Shown here one piece after another: positions 1 to 10,099 of a stretch of DNA of 64,000 nucleotides; the first letter of the stretch is position 1; each line of letters begins with the position of its first letter. Source of the DNA: Nipponacmea schrenckii. Its lineage: Eukaryota; Mollusca; Gastropoda; Lottiidae. A program made the position numbers and the translations under genes. A model generated the notes under the pieces. It did not search any database, had not been told where the DNA came from, and worked only from the letters and a program-made list of their open reading frames with translations. Location of the stretch: NCBI GenBank assembly GCA_030562195.1, contig JAUJPP010000005.1:18215106-18279105 (forward strand), in the 5' to 3' direction.

Positions 1-165
1 GGTGGTGGTGAATGGCTCAGTGGTTAGCGAGTTGGACTGTCGTCTGCTAGGCGACTAGGTGCCGTGGGTTCGAATCCCGATCGATGCGAGGAAATAAAAA
101 AATAGGTCTGATTCCTAGGCCCGTGCTTTCCCGGAACTACGAGATAGTAGTTTCCCCCCTCTATC
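1..165 (+). mobile_element. tRNA-derived SINE (SINE-1), copy 1, cut by window start
   Basis: The head is tRNA-like, with a pol III A box TGGCTCAGTGG near 13-23 and a canonical B box GGTTCGAATCC near 67-77. The interior resembles a serine-type tRNA with extra bases in the anticodon and variable arms. A non-tRNA tail follows and ends in a C-run and CTCTAT. The same body recurs at 868-1034 and, on the minus strand, in the array at 37655-41257. The acceptor arms do not pair, so this is a SINE rather than a working tRNA gene. Confidence 0.85.
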
Positions 166-189
166 TAAAACTATCCCTCTTCCTGCAAC

Positions 190-867
190 TTCACTTATCT
201 CAACTAGGACTGATACTCACGTGGATGTTCCTCGTCCTTCAACTTCACTTACCTCAACTAGGACTGATACTCACGTGGATGTTCCTCGTCCTTCAACTTC
301 ACTTACCTCAACTAGGACTGATACTCACCTGAATGTTCCTCGTCCTTCAACTTCACTTACCTCAACTAGGACTGATTCTCACCTGAATGTCCCCCGTCCT
401 TCAACTTCACTTACCTCAACTAGGACTGTTTCTCACCTGGATGTTCCCCGTCCTTCAACTTCACTTACCTCAACTAGGACTGATACTCACGTGGATGTTC
501 CTCGTCCTTCAACTTCACTTACCTCAACTAGGACTGATACTCACCTGAATATTCCTCGTCCTTCAACTTCACTTACCTCAACTAGGACTGATACTCACCT
601 GAATGTTCCTCGTCCTTCAACTTCACTTACCTCAACTAGGACTGATACTCACGTGGATGTTCCTCGTCCTTCAACTTCACTTACCTCAACTAGGACTGAT
701 ACTCACCTGAATGTTCCTCGTCCTTCAACTTCACTTACCTCAACTAGGACTGATTCTCACCTGGATGTTCCCCGTCCTTCAACTTCACTTACCTCAACTA
801 GGACTGTTTCTCACCTGGATGTTCCCCGTACTTCAACTTCACTTACCTCAACTAAGACCTCAACTGA
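190..867 (+). repeat. 54-bp minisatellite, about 12 units
   Basis: Direct tandem units of 54 bases each contain CAACTAGGACTGATACTCAC, followed by a GTTCCTCGTCCTTCAACTTC core. Because 54 is a multiple of three and units lack stops, more than one frame stays open across the array. One frame reads as an 18-residue Thr/Ser/Pro repeat (STSLTSTRTDTH...). Units differ by a few point changes (GTGGAT/CTGAAT, GATACT/GATTCT/GTTTCT). The array lies exactly between two SINE-1 copies. The open frames are most simply a by-product of the period. Confidence 0.9.
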
Positions 868-1034
868 GGGTGGTGAATGGCTCAGTGGTTAGCGATTTGG
901 ACTGTCGTCTGCTAGGCGACTAGGTGCCGTGGGTTCGAATCCCGATCGGTGCGAGGAAATAAAAATTAGGTCTGATTCCTAGGCCCGTGCTTTCCCGGAA
1001 CTACGAGATAGTAGTTTCCCCCCCCCCCTCTATA
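868..1034 (+). mobile_element. tRNA-derived SINE (SINE-1), copy 2
   Basis: Near-complete copy with A box, B box and the same tail as copy 1, ending in a longer C-run and CTCTAT. It sits between the minisatellite and the start of the transposase-like reading frame. There is no clear target-site duplication. The flanking minisatellite suggests it belongs to a larger composite repeat. Confidence 0.85.
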
Positions 1035-1045
1035 TAAAACTACCG

Positions 1046-2994
1046 TAGGATCTCAACCAAAAACAGCTTCACCTGATTCGCGTACGTATAGAATTAAGGG
1101 CTCGACAGTTACACCTGTTAAAAGAAATGCTCTTCATAATGAATCTGGCGAAAGTGACTTTGACGATGATGACCATGATCCTAGCTGGAAACCTGTAAAG
1201 AAACGAAGATTGTTTTCAATTAGTTCTGATGGCAGCGTTGAATCACTTTCCTCGGATTCCTTTGAAATTAATGACGAAACTATCTCTACTGAAATAACTA
1301 AATCACAAACGAAATGTACACGTTCCAAAGAGGGCAAAACCAAACACTTGGCTGAGAAATATAAATAAATCCCTTAGAATGAAAGGTGAATCTTACAAAG
1401 GGGTAAAAATGAATGAAAGTGGTAAATACGATCTCTCATCTGACAGGTCTGGTCGCAAATTACACCCTCGCCAATGTTCTAAATTGTGTGATATTAACAA
1501 GAAATGTTCAACTTTTAGCGACGATGATCGTTGTTCGATTCATGCCAAGTATTGGCATAATATGTCATGGGATGAGAAGAAGGTTTTTGTTGGTAGTATG
1601 GTGGATAAGGTAGAAATGACAGATCAAAAGAAGAATTCTGAACAGAGTCGAAAGAAGTTGTCATTCCGATATTTTCTAAAAAGAGGTGATGAAAGAGTTC
1701 CTGTGTGTAGAAATATGTTTTTAGCTACATTGGATATAAAAGACACCACAATGTACAAATGGATTGGAAAACTTCAAGACGGTATGCCGACGGGACAGAC
1801 TGTCCGTCAGAGAAAGCACCACCCCGCTCGTGAAGAGAAAGTTTTGGTAGCTAAACAGTTTTTATCTGACTTATCCAAGCTCCCATCCCGTTATTGTCGT
1901 TCATCTTCCACGAAACTTTACTTGGAACCAGTATTTACCAATTTTTCCGAACTATTAAAAGTGTATGTCGATAATTGTAGAATGTTAAAGAGCCTCTACG
2001 CAGAAAAGCCTTTCGAAGTGTTTTCGATGACATGAATTTAGCACTCCATCGTCCCAAAAAGGATAAATGCGATACCTGTTGTGCCTATGAAGTGGGGAAC
2101 ATCTCAGAAGACGAATATAACATTCATGTGGCTCGCAAAATAGATGCTCGAAATGAGAAGGCCCAAGACAAACTAAGAGCTGAAAATGATTCGTCAGTGA
2201 AAGTAGTAACATTAGATCTCCAATCTCTCTTGTTATGTCCTTTAGTTAATGCTAGCACAATGTATTATAAGACCAAACTAGGGTGTCATAATTACACTAT
2301 TTCGATTTGGCTAGTAAAAATGCAATCAATTATTTCTGGCACGAGAGTATTGGAGACCTCAATGCTAATACATTTGCTTCCTGCCTTGCAGACTACATAG
2401 ACGAACTGGACTCTGAAACAACAGAGCTGATCATATACAGTGACGGATGTACCTACCAAAATAGAAATGTCGTACTTCTCATTCTTCTCAGAAAAGCCTC
2501 GGAAAAAATATCATGATCTCACAGAAATATTTAGAAAGGGGTCATACTCAAATGGAGTGCGATTCTGTGCACCATACAATAGAAATGAAATTGAAAGGAA
2601 AGCCAATATACATCCCACAAAACTATGTGGATTTTATTCAATCTGCGAGATCAGTAAACCCATATCGAGTTAAATATCTTGTCTTGAAACAAACTTTTTC
2701 AAAAAGCACAGTTTATTGGATTATTACACAACTATTCGACCCGGTGCACGCGTTGGCGATCCAGTAGTTACTGATATTCGTGTTTTGAAGTATGCTGATG
2801 GAAACGTTCAATATAAACTTAAGTTTTCAGATGAATTTTCTGACTTTAACAGAAGAAACAAAAAATACTCATCCTTGATTGAAAATCCTGTTGAAATTCC
2901 GCCATTATATGACTGCCCAGTCAAAATCAAAGCCTCAAAATATGCCCATCTTCAGGAAATAAAAAAAGTTATACCCAAAGATTATCATCTGTAA
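1046..2994 (+). pseudogene. Degenerate DDE-transposase-like gene of an unnamed invertebrate family
   Basis: An open frame at 1046-1368 codes an acidic and Ser-rich N-terminus (ESDFDDDDHDPSW). It is followed by blocks in changing frames at 1379-2035, 2032-2400, 2307-2516, 2513-2767 and 2716-2994. The order of motifs matches a protein family I know from many insect and mollusc genomes: RKLHPRQCSKLC near the start, VPVCRNMFLATLDI, a CxxC knuckle in HRPKKDKCDTC, an acidic strand VVTLDLQ, a second acidic motif YSDGCTYQNRN, and GHTQMECDSVH. The family looks like a domesticated or mobile DDE enzyme, but I cannot assign a superfamily. At least four frameshifts make this copy non-functional. Terminal repeats were not found. 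Confidence 0.6.
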
Positions 2995-3460
2995 TAATAA
3001 TTTGTTCCAGAAGACCCACAAAATTCTTTGAGTGGAGCATTTAAGGCTTTCCATTTTGTTGAGTAGATGTTGTTTTAATGTTTGCGTTTGCAAAATAATA
3101 AAATTTGTTCGAATATGATTAATACTTTGATATTTTAATAAAGTTTTATCTTATCTAATTACTGGGCGGAGGCTTTACTGATCACAACACAACATAAAAT
3201 AACGTAACCTAATCATATTATACGCCTATATTTAAAGTTGCAGATTCTATTATTTATAGAAAAAAAGATAATCAGTTTTTTGTCTTTCCTGTAAAAAAAT
3301 TGTAAGGCATAATTTACTGATATACGAATTTTTGAAACCTCATCGACGATATATATATATTTGGATATAAACCAAGTAAGTTTATGAACTATATATGTCC
3401 AATTCCAAGCGAGTATTCAATTTTGGATAACATACGTTTATTCACATATATTTATTTCAG
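2995..3460. other. AT-rich spacer, nothing assigned
   Basis: AT-rich sequence with AATAAA-like stretches near 3100 and 3140 that may be the 3' end of the transposase-like element. No signal-peptide exon with a phase-1 donor for the downstream lectin exons was recognised here. Confidence 0.5.
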
Positions 3461-5032
3461 ATACTAACTATTGTTCAGAGAAAGGATACACGATATTTCC
3501 AGACCAAGGATATTGTTTAAAATACTTTTCAAACAATAAACAGTGGGAATACGCTGAATCTACATGTCGTGAAGATGGTGGACATTTAGGCTCACTTTAT
3601 ACTCGACAAGATTTGACTAATGCGCGATCTTTATATACGGGTAAGTTTAATTTTTAACTCACTCAATCTTCATGAACAACACCCTCATCATTGTCAGATG
3701 TTAGTTTGGTTCGCGAATTGTGTTTGGCGTCTGTCAAACGGTTGTTGATACGGGGCATTATGAAAATGAATTGAATGTACACGGAATTTAACAGGGGGAA
3801 GTTATATATTATGCTAGCGTAAAATGTAGGGATCAAGATATGTAAAACATACGGAGTCATAGACATTGCAGTGTTAACACATCTCATTGTAATGATCCTC
3901 AATCTAGTGTTAACATCCGTTAATGTGATAAGCCTCAATTCCATGTTTAAGGGATACTGCGTCATGGAAAGAACTTGGCCAATAGGAGCATATATAAATC
4001 AGTAAATATACCTGCTGCTATAAATAGTATAAAAACATAGGCTTGCGGCAAGCCTCGCAAGCGAATACGCCCACCAGCAGCTAGTTAGTGAGCTTAATGT
4101 GAACTGTAAAACAACTTGATATGAGTGTTTGATGCAATATCACATTTAGCTTGTGTTCACTCTACAGAAAACAAATTCAGTGTGAAGGAGGTATCATCCA
4201 TATATTTCTCAAAAATACAGATTTAGCGATCAATCATTGTTCCAAGATAACGTGTAGACTAAACTGAAGTCTTGCATATTGATCTGCACAATATGCAATG
4301 AAAAAACTATAAAAATAATCGGAAATAACTTGAAATGAAAATATTCCATGAAGAATTGTAGCCTGTAGAATGAGCACTAACTACATGTGAACTCGAAAAC
4401 GACTGCAATATCAAAGTTTTATGCGATCATCACTAAATTTAATAGTGCACATTTTCATAATGATATCGACACACATACAAACAATCAAAAGTATCCACAG
4501 AGAATTGTAGCCTGTAGAGTGATCACGAGTTGCACCCTATAGGTAATGGAGTGATAAAAGTCAGCCACGATATTTCCCGCAAAAATTATTCAATCATTAC
4601 AAATATCAATAGGGCTCATCTACATAATGACACTGACCCACTGACTATTGAACAATAAATTGATCGAGCGTTTTTCAATAATTATTTTTATGACACCGTG
4701 TAAGTTTACTTATGAATATTATACTCATATTAATCATTCTTGAGAACTTAAATTTTACGTTCCTGCTAAGACGCAATATCCCTTTAATAACTTCCAATGT
4801 TCAATTTTCAGGTAGCGATTATATTCATATTGGAGGACGCAGGGCACTTGCAGGTACAGAGTTGGTATTGATAACAGGAGAAACTGTAAATGAGTCGTTG
4901 TGGGGAACTGGTGAACCAAATAATTACAACGGGATAGAGGAGTGTGTTGTATTATTCGGTAACTGGCTACAATTTGTTGATTTTCCGTGTTTTGAATCTC
5001 ATTCTTTTATTTGTCAAATATTAACAAATTAA
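3461..5032 (+). CDS. C-type lectin domain protein, last two exons (5' end not found)
   Basis: Exon 1 of the pair (3461-3640) lies between a TTTATTTCAG acceptor and a GTAAGT donor. It codes for NYCSEKGYTIFPDQGYCLKY, then QWEYAESTCREDGGHLGSL, the typical first half of a C-type lectin fold. Exon 2 (4812-5032) follows TTTTCAG and joins in phase (G|GT, Gly). It carries IHIGGR, WGTGEPNNYNGIEEC, NWLQFVDFPC and the closing SFICQ before TAA. The EPN triplet is the motif of mannose-type calcium site 2. The usual WND triplet is replaced (QFVD), so calcium and sugar binding may be altered. Such proteins are normally secreted recognition lectins, but the signal-peptide exon is not visible upstream, where a transposase pseudogene lies. 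The intron holds a dispersed repeat (4031-4660). Confidence 0.75.
4031..4660 (+). repeat. Hairpin-headed dispersed repeat (family R1), copy 1, in the lectin intron
   Basis: Starts with an inverted repeat GGCTTG-CGG-CAAGCC (4040-4054), followed by TACGCCCAC (4066-4074). The ~600-bp body contains repeated TAGCCTGTAGAGTGAGCAC and ATCATCACTAAATTTAATAG phrases. A second copy in the same orientation is at 13280-13865, and related modules occur at 17210-17470 and 51040-51300. No coding capacity. Confidence 0.7.
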
Positions 5033-5450
5033 CAAGCGATTCGCCCCTTCGTACGCAAACCTTTTCATGGCAGAGTGGGAACTTGAGGTATTACCCCTTT
5101 GTCCATTTGACTCACTTTTTTATGGACGCTTTTTAGATGACATTTTCATGGTTTGGACTTACTCTATAAAACAGTTTTGGAAATTCTTTGAAATCCTCAA
5201 CAACCACCATTCGTCCATCAAAATAAAGGCCAACTTCAGTCACAAAAGCATAGATTTTCTCGATACTACTGTTTTTAAAGGTGATTCCATAGCAGAGACT
5301 AATAAATTAGATATTAAAGTATATTTCAAAGAAACCGACACTCATCAACTTTTGTTTAAGAGCTCATATCATCCAAAACATACATTTTCTGGAATATATA
5401 AGTCACAAATTTTTACGATTTCACCGAATTTGCACAAGATCTTATGATTT
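5033..5450 (+). mobile_element. Penelope-like reverse transcriptase fragment
   Basis: The frame codes for FAPSYANLFMAEWE, YGRFLDDIFMVW, LNNHHSSIKIKANF, IDFLDTTVFKG and TDTHQLLFKSSYHPKHTF. These are the ordered C-terminal reverse transcriptase motifs of Penelope-like elements; FLDD is the catalytic box. It begins immediately after the lectin stop codon and ends near 5447. Upstream RT motifs and the GIY-YIG endonuclease are missing, so it is a 5'- and 3'-truncated fossil. A second fragment of the same kind is at 28620-28905. Confidence 0.75.
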
Positions 5451-5639
5451 CAACTAAGCCTTAATGGCAACCTTGTCCATAGCAAACTAAATACAATCTG
5501 TACTTAATAGGTACTATACTTCTCGCCCATTGGGTGAGTTATTATTTTTTACAATTTCAGAATTAGAACAGAAAGAAACCATTCAGAACCCCATTTCTCA
5601 AAAAAAATATTTGTTCAACCCTAGGCCTGTACATCTGGG

Positions 5640-5742
5640 AGATTCAAAACTTATAAATTACTGTCCATTGTTTGTTAAAAACAGATCAATTACTGTCCAT
5701 TGTTTGTTGAAAACTGATCAATTACTGTCCATTTATTGTTAA
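5640..5742 (+). repeat. 34-bp satellite block, left part
   Basis: About three units of ACTGATCAATTACTGTCCAT plus TTGTTTGTTAAA. The same unit resumes at 7412, so the block appears split by the repeat between them. Confidence 0.8.
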
Positions 5743-7411
5743 AGATAGCTTGCCAGGCAAGGTTATATACGCCCACTGGCAGCATTGATTTTGAATAAAA
5801 AAATAAAATATACATATACTTCTTTCTAGGGTGGTAATTGTACAACATTACTAAGTTTCCTTAAAATCAGTCAAGAATTATACCTAATAGCAAGGCAATA
5901 ACTCTGATAGATTTTCAGTATTTTTGATTGTTAAAAGGATTCACTCTTGGGTAATAATAAACAATTTCAACAAAATTCATCAAAATCCGTACGTGTTTTA
6001 AAGAACAAGGGCAATAATTCATATTAAATATTTTGTGATATTTCTTTTCAATAGGGTACATCCTTGAATGATAATTAAAATTTCAGCAAGTTCTGTCAAA
6101 ATCTGTAAAGCATTGTGCCTTCTAAATTGTTACGAGCTTAAATTTTGATGTTTTTTTTTTAAAAAACAGAGCAATGATTGAAATTAAATATTTTTAGAAA
6201 TTCTCTGATTTTCAATAGGGTTCATCCTTAGGTGATTCCACATACTCATGCTAAGTTCCAGGAAATGTGACTTGCAGAGTGTTTATGAGCCAAAAAATTG
6301 AAATCATTAACAAGGGCAATCAAATATTATGTGATATTTCTTGTTTTCAATAGGGTTCATCCTTGAGTGATAATTAACAATTTCAGCAAATTTTGTCAAA
6401 AACTGTAAATCATTGTGCCTTCTAGAAGGTTTACAAGCTAAAAATTTTGACGCGTTTTCAAAAAAGGGGCAATAACTAAATACTAAATATTTTTCAATAA
6501 GTTTCATCATTAGGTGATTCTCATGCCAAGTTACGTCAAAATCGCTCAAGAATTTCGACTTGTAGAGTGTTAGCACGAAAAAAAAACGAACACATTTTAT
6601 AAAGCAAGGGCAATAATTCGTATTAAATATATTTGATTTTCAATAGGGTTCATCCTTTAGTGATATTAAACAATTTCAACAAGTTTTTTCAAAATCGGTC
6701 AATAACTGTGCTTTGTAGAGTGTTTACAAGCTTAAAATTGAACGCGTTTTCAAGAACAAGGGCAATAATTGATACTAAATATTTTTCGATTAAACTGAAT
6801 AGGATTCATCCTTAGGTGATGACAAATACTCATGCTAAGTAAGGTCAAAATCGCTCAAGAATTGTGAATTGTAAAGTATTTACAAGGCAAAAATCCAACA
6901 CATTTTATAGAACAATGGCAATAATTCGTATTAAATATATTTCGATATTTTCTATTTTCAAAAGGGTTCATCCCTGGGCGATTTCAGCAAGTTTTGTCAA
7001 ATTCGGTCAATAACTGTTCTTTGTGGAGTGTATACAAGCCAAAAATTGAACGAGTTTTCAACAACAAGGGCAATAATTTTTTTTCGATTTAACTGGTTTT
7101 CAATTTGCTTCATCTTGTGGTGATAGCAAATACTCAAGCCAAGTTTCATCAAAATCCATTAAGAATTGTTCTCTCAAGAGTGTTTACAAGCTAAAATTGA
7201 ACGCGTTTTCAAGAACAAGGGCTATAACTTATACTAAATGTTTTTCGATTTCGCTGATTTTCAATAGGGCTAATCCTTGAGTTATAACATATTCTCACAC
7301 CAAGTTTCATCAAAATCAGTAAAGAATTGCACGTTGTAGAGTGTTTACGATGCATTCAAGATCAAGGGCAAGAACTCATACTATTTTTTTTCCGATTTCG
7401 CTGATGTGGGC
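5743..7411 (+). mobile_element. Non-autonomous hairpin-ended repeat with internal ~200-bp modules
   Basis: The left end has a perfect palindrome CTTGCCAGGCAAG (5749-5761), closely followed by ATACGCCCAC. The right end reads GTGGGCGTATAA near 7408, an inverted copy of the left motif. Between them is a series of degenerate modules. Each contains variants of AGAACAAGGGCAATAATTC, an AT-rich ATATTTTTCGATT stretch, TTTTCAATAGGGTTCATCC and TTTCATCAAAATC. There is no ORF of note. The architecture (hairpin, subterminal inverted repeat, central tandem modules) resembles the bivalve pearl-type, helentron-derived elements. That assignment is from recall and unconfirmed. Confidence 0.65.
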
Positions 7412-7720
7412 GTATAAGAACTGATCAATTACTGTCCATAGTTGGTTAAAAACTGATCAATTACTGTCCATTATTTGTTAAGAACTGATCAATTACTGTC
7501 CGTCGTTGGTTTCAAATTGATCAAGTACTGTCCATTATTTATTAAAAACTGATCAATTACTGTCCAATGTTTGTTAAAAACTTATCAATAACTTTCCTTT
7601 ATTTGTTGAAATCTGGTCAATTATTGTCCATTATTTGTTAATAACCGATCAATTACTGTCCAGTTTTTGTAAAAATCTGATCACTGTCTTATGTTTGATT
7701 CAAATGATGATGGGCGATCA
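7412..7720 (+). repeat. 34-bp satellite block, right part
   Basis: About nine degenerate units of GAACTGATCAATTACTGTCC plus an ATTATTTGTTAA spacer. It continues the block interrupted at 5742. Inverted scraps of the unit occur near 13855-13945. Confidence 0.8.
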
Positions 7721-8600
7721 AGCCCTTTGCTGTATCCAATGGAGTAAAACAGGGAGGTAAAACATGTTGTATGCCATTATACGGATGTCAACTGTGGGAC
7801 TTTATCATAAGACAATTGATAGATTTTATTGTACCTGTCGTAAGTGCATACGTCAATTAATGAATGTACCCCCAAGAACGCGTAATCATCTTGTAAATCT
7901 CATCTGCAAAATATGTCAATAGAATCCTAATTACATAAAAGATTTATGAATTTTTCATGAGCGCAATTTATAGCAGCAATAAATGTACTAGAATATGTAG
8001 TCTCCACGCCTTGTATGGAAGCCTATCACTAACATGTGAAAACTTGAATTATCAAAGAAAACCAACACACAATTGAAATTCTAAAATTTTATTTGGCGTA
8101 ATTTGGCCACGGCTTAATACAAGGTTACCGACCCAACTCGGGCGATTGGGCAACCATACAATAAACTATACATGTACATTCAATTCATTTAATCAACTGT
8201 CAAAATATAAATTCATTAACACAATACAAGGTTACCGACCCAACTCGGGCGATTAAATTAAATCAACTGTAAAATATGCAATTCATTAACACAAAGTAAT
8301 ATCAATAATTCTCAAATATTATAATTACAATTTAACTGCCACTTGCACTTGTCTAGAAGATAAAATAATCTCGAGCTGGTGAACCTGGGGATCCAATGCT
8401 CACTCCCAAAATGCAATTACTATGCACACTCCCAAAATGCGATTACTTTTAAATTCAGATAGATAGATAAATAATTAGATACTCAATGTTTTAGATAAAT
8501 ATGCGGAATTGGTGTAAAATTAACGCCACTAGACAAATTTTGATCATGGAGCCAAATTTGTCAACGCCACCAATTACCGCTGTGAAACATAGAAACGAAT
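7721..8600. other. Spacer with a 32-bp direct repeat
   Basis: No gene is visible. Two exact 32-bp copies beginning AATACAAGGTTACCGACC lie at 8116-8147 and 8223-8254. CACTCCCAAAATGC is repeated near 8400-8440. These may belong to the 3' terminal region of the minus-strand DIRS-like element, but no split repeat could be matched to its other end. Confidence 0.4.
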
Positions 8601-8624
8601 AATTAGCTATCGTTTCTATGCCAG

Positions 8625-9190
8625 CTATGGTCCAAATTCGCCTGAAATAGGAGAAACTTTAGTATTTGTTTTTATAGAAGTATTGAATGCTCTCTGTATA
8701 CTGTAAATAAATATATCATTACCCAGTTTAGATAAATGTACCAGATCGGAAAATAATTCACTTTGTTTGACACTTATTTCGGGGTACCTTATGTAACATC
8801 CAACTATATCTAAAACTCTTTTCAAGTGCTTTAATGAACATTGTTGCTCACGATACTGAATTCTGGGTAGTATCTGCGACCAAACTAATACTGTTTTAGG
8901 CATTAGAGACAAAATAACCTTGAGATCTCTTCCGATAGCATGTCGAAGTTTGCAAGAATCAACTAAACCAATATCGTTGCCTCCGACGTGAAGCATTAAA
9001 TAATGTGGAGGGTCCTCAAAGTAAAAGTCTAAGGGTTGCTAACAACTGGGACCATTTCATCCCACCCTTTCCCTGCCACCAAAACTCGACCCCAAATCGA
9101 TTTAACCCTAGGTTAACACCTTCATATGAAGTCCTCGCATGACAAAAAGCTCTCTTAATTATTGAAGAACCCACAATCCAAACCTTTATC
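8625..9190 (-). pseudogene. SGNH/GDSL hydrolase-like domain in DIRS-like element
   Basis: The N-terminal block KVWIVGSSIIKRAF (rc of about 9146-9188) has the nucleophile-serine motif. It is followed by LNRFGVEFWWQGKGG, then a frameshift near 9010-9030. The main ORF (8996-8625) continues with MLHVGGNDIGLV, TVLVWSQILPR, and the catalytic D-x-x-H block SDLVHLSKLGND. Such domains hydrolyse esters in cellular proteins; their role in transposons is unknown to me. I recall hydrolase-like ORFs being reported in some tyrosine-recombinase retrotransposons. The position directly after the recombinase supports membership in the element. Confidence 0.65.
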
Positions 9191-9262
9191 TAGACATCTA
9201 AAAAAAAAATAAAGTAAAAATCAAGTGTGAGTAGGGCTACAACACATTCTCGACAGATACTC

Positions 9263-9990
9263 TCAAGGGAAATAATTCGTATCAATCAAACCTAAACTAC
9301 TAGTTGGGATACGAATGTAGGACTTGTACGCCTTGGATCCCCATCGGCCGAAATTCATTATGTCCTCATCTTTTATGCCCACATTAGACGCAGACGTTGC
9401 AGCGCCTATCCTGAAAGAGTGGGACTTAAAACAATCATGTGATATTCCCGTCGCGATTAATGCTTTTTTGAACACCGAATTAAACTGGTAACGAGTAACT
9501 GGTTTACCTCCAAAATGACAGAAAAATGGACCCGTTACTTTGGGCCTTAATTTTAAGAAACCCAAATAAGCGGCCACTGGACAAATCGGGCTATCCGTTG
9601 CCGGCAGATTGATCACAGACCCCTGACCCATTTGATCAGCCTTGCTAAACGGGACGTGTATTTGCACGGTCCTATTGTTATCTGTCAGTTGGATATTCGA
9701 CACATGTAAAACCTAATGTAAATTATGCCTTGTACTTAGAATGAGTTCGCCTATGCGGAAAAATCCAAAAAATGCCAAAGAAAACATCATTTTAAAGATA
9801 GAGGATTCAAAAAGAGAAGAACATACCGAGGGCAGAACCTTCAGCAATGGCAGAAATATATGATTTGACCGTCTTCGGTGAATATTTCGCTACCGATAAA
9901 TGAGAAATGAACTTCATCAGAGTAGATTGCTCAGGTGGCCAAACAGATTGGATACCGTAATTAGTTAAAAAAAAGTGCCAAAACATTTCA
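9263..9990 (-). pseudogene. DIRS-type tyrosine recombinase
   Basis: The main ORF runs from 9703 to 9263. It holds a catalytic H-x-x-R (FKSHSFRIGAAT, His95/Arg98 of that ORF) and the tyrosine-bearing GRWGSKAYKSYIRIP (Tyr129 aligns with the nucleophile position). The N-terminal core-binding part lies in other frames up to about 9990, so the gene is disrupted. The enzyme joins a circular cDNA into the genome by strand exchange. Confidence 0.8.
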
Positions 9991-10099
9991 AAGCAACCTG
10001 ATAAGTAATGTTTGTGTTTTCCGATACAGAAGCGTCTACAAGCGCAGCAGCTTCGGATTGAAGATCAATGCTTGAAAAGTGTCTGGTATTCTTTCTGGT

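Noticed and set aside
1..90. A functional tRNA gene (also in the array at 37655-41257)
   Set aside because: A and B boxes are perfect, but acceptor arms do not pair, the anticodon region is expanded, and the non-tRNA tail and multicopy nature mark a SINE.
221..892. A 223-residue Ser/Thr/Pro-rich repeat protein
   Set aside because: The 54-bp period keeps several frames open at once, the frame runs out just after the next SINE begins, and there is no signal peptide or splice context.
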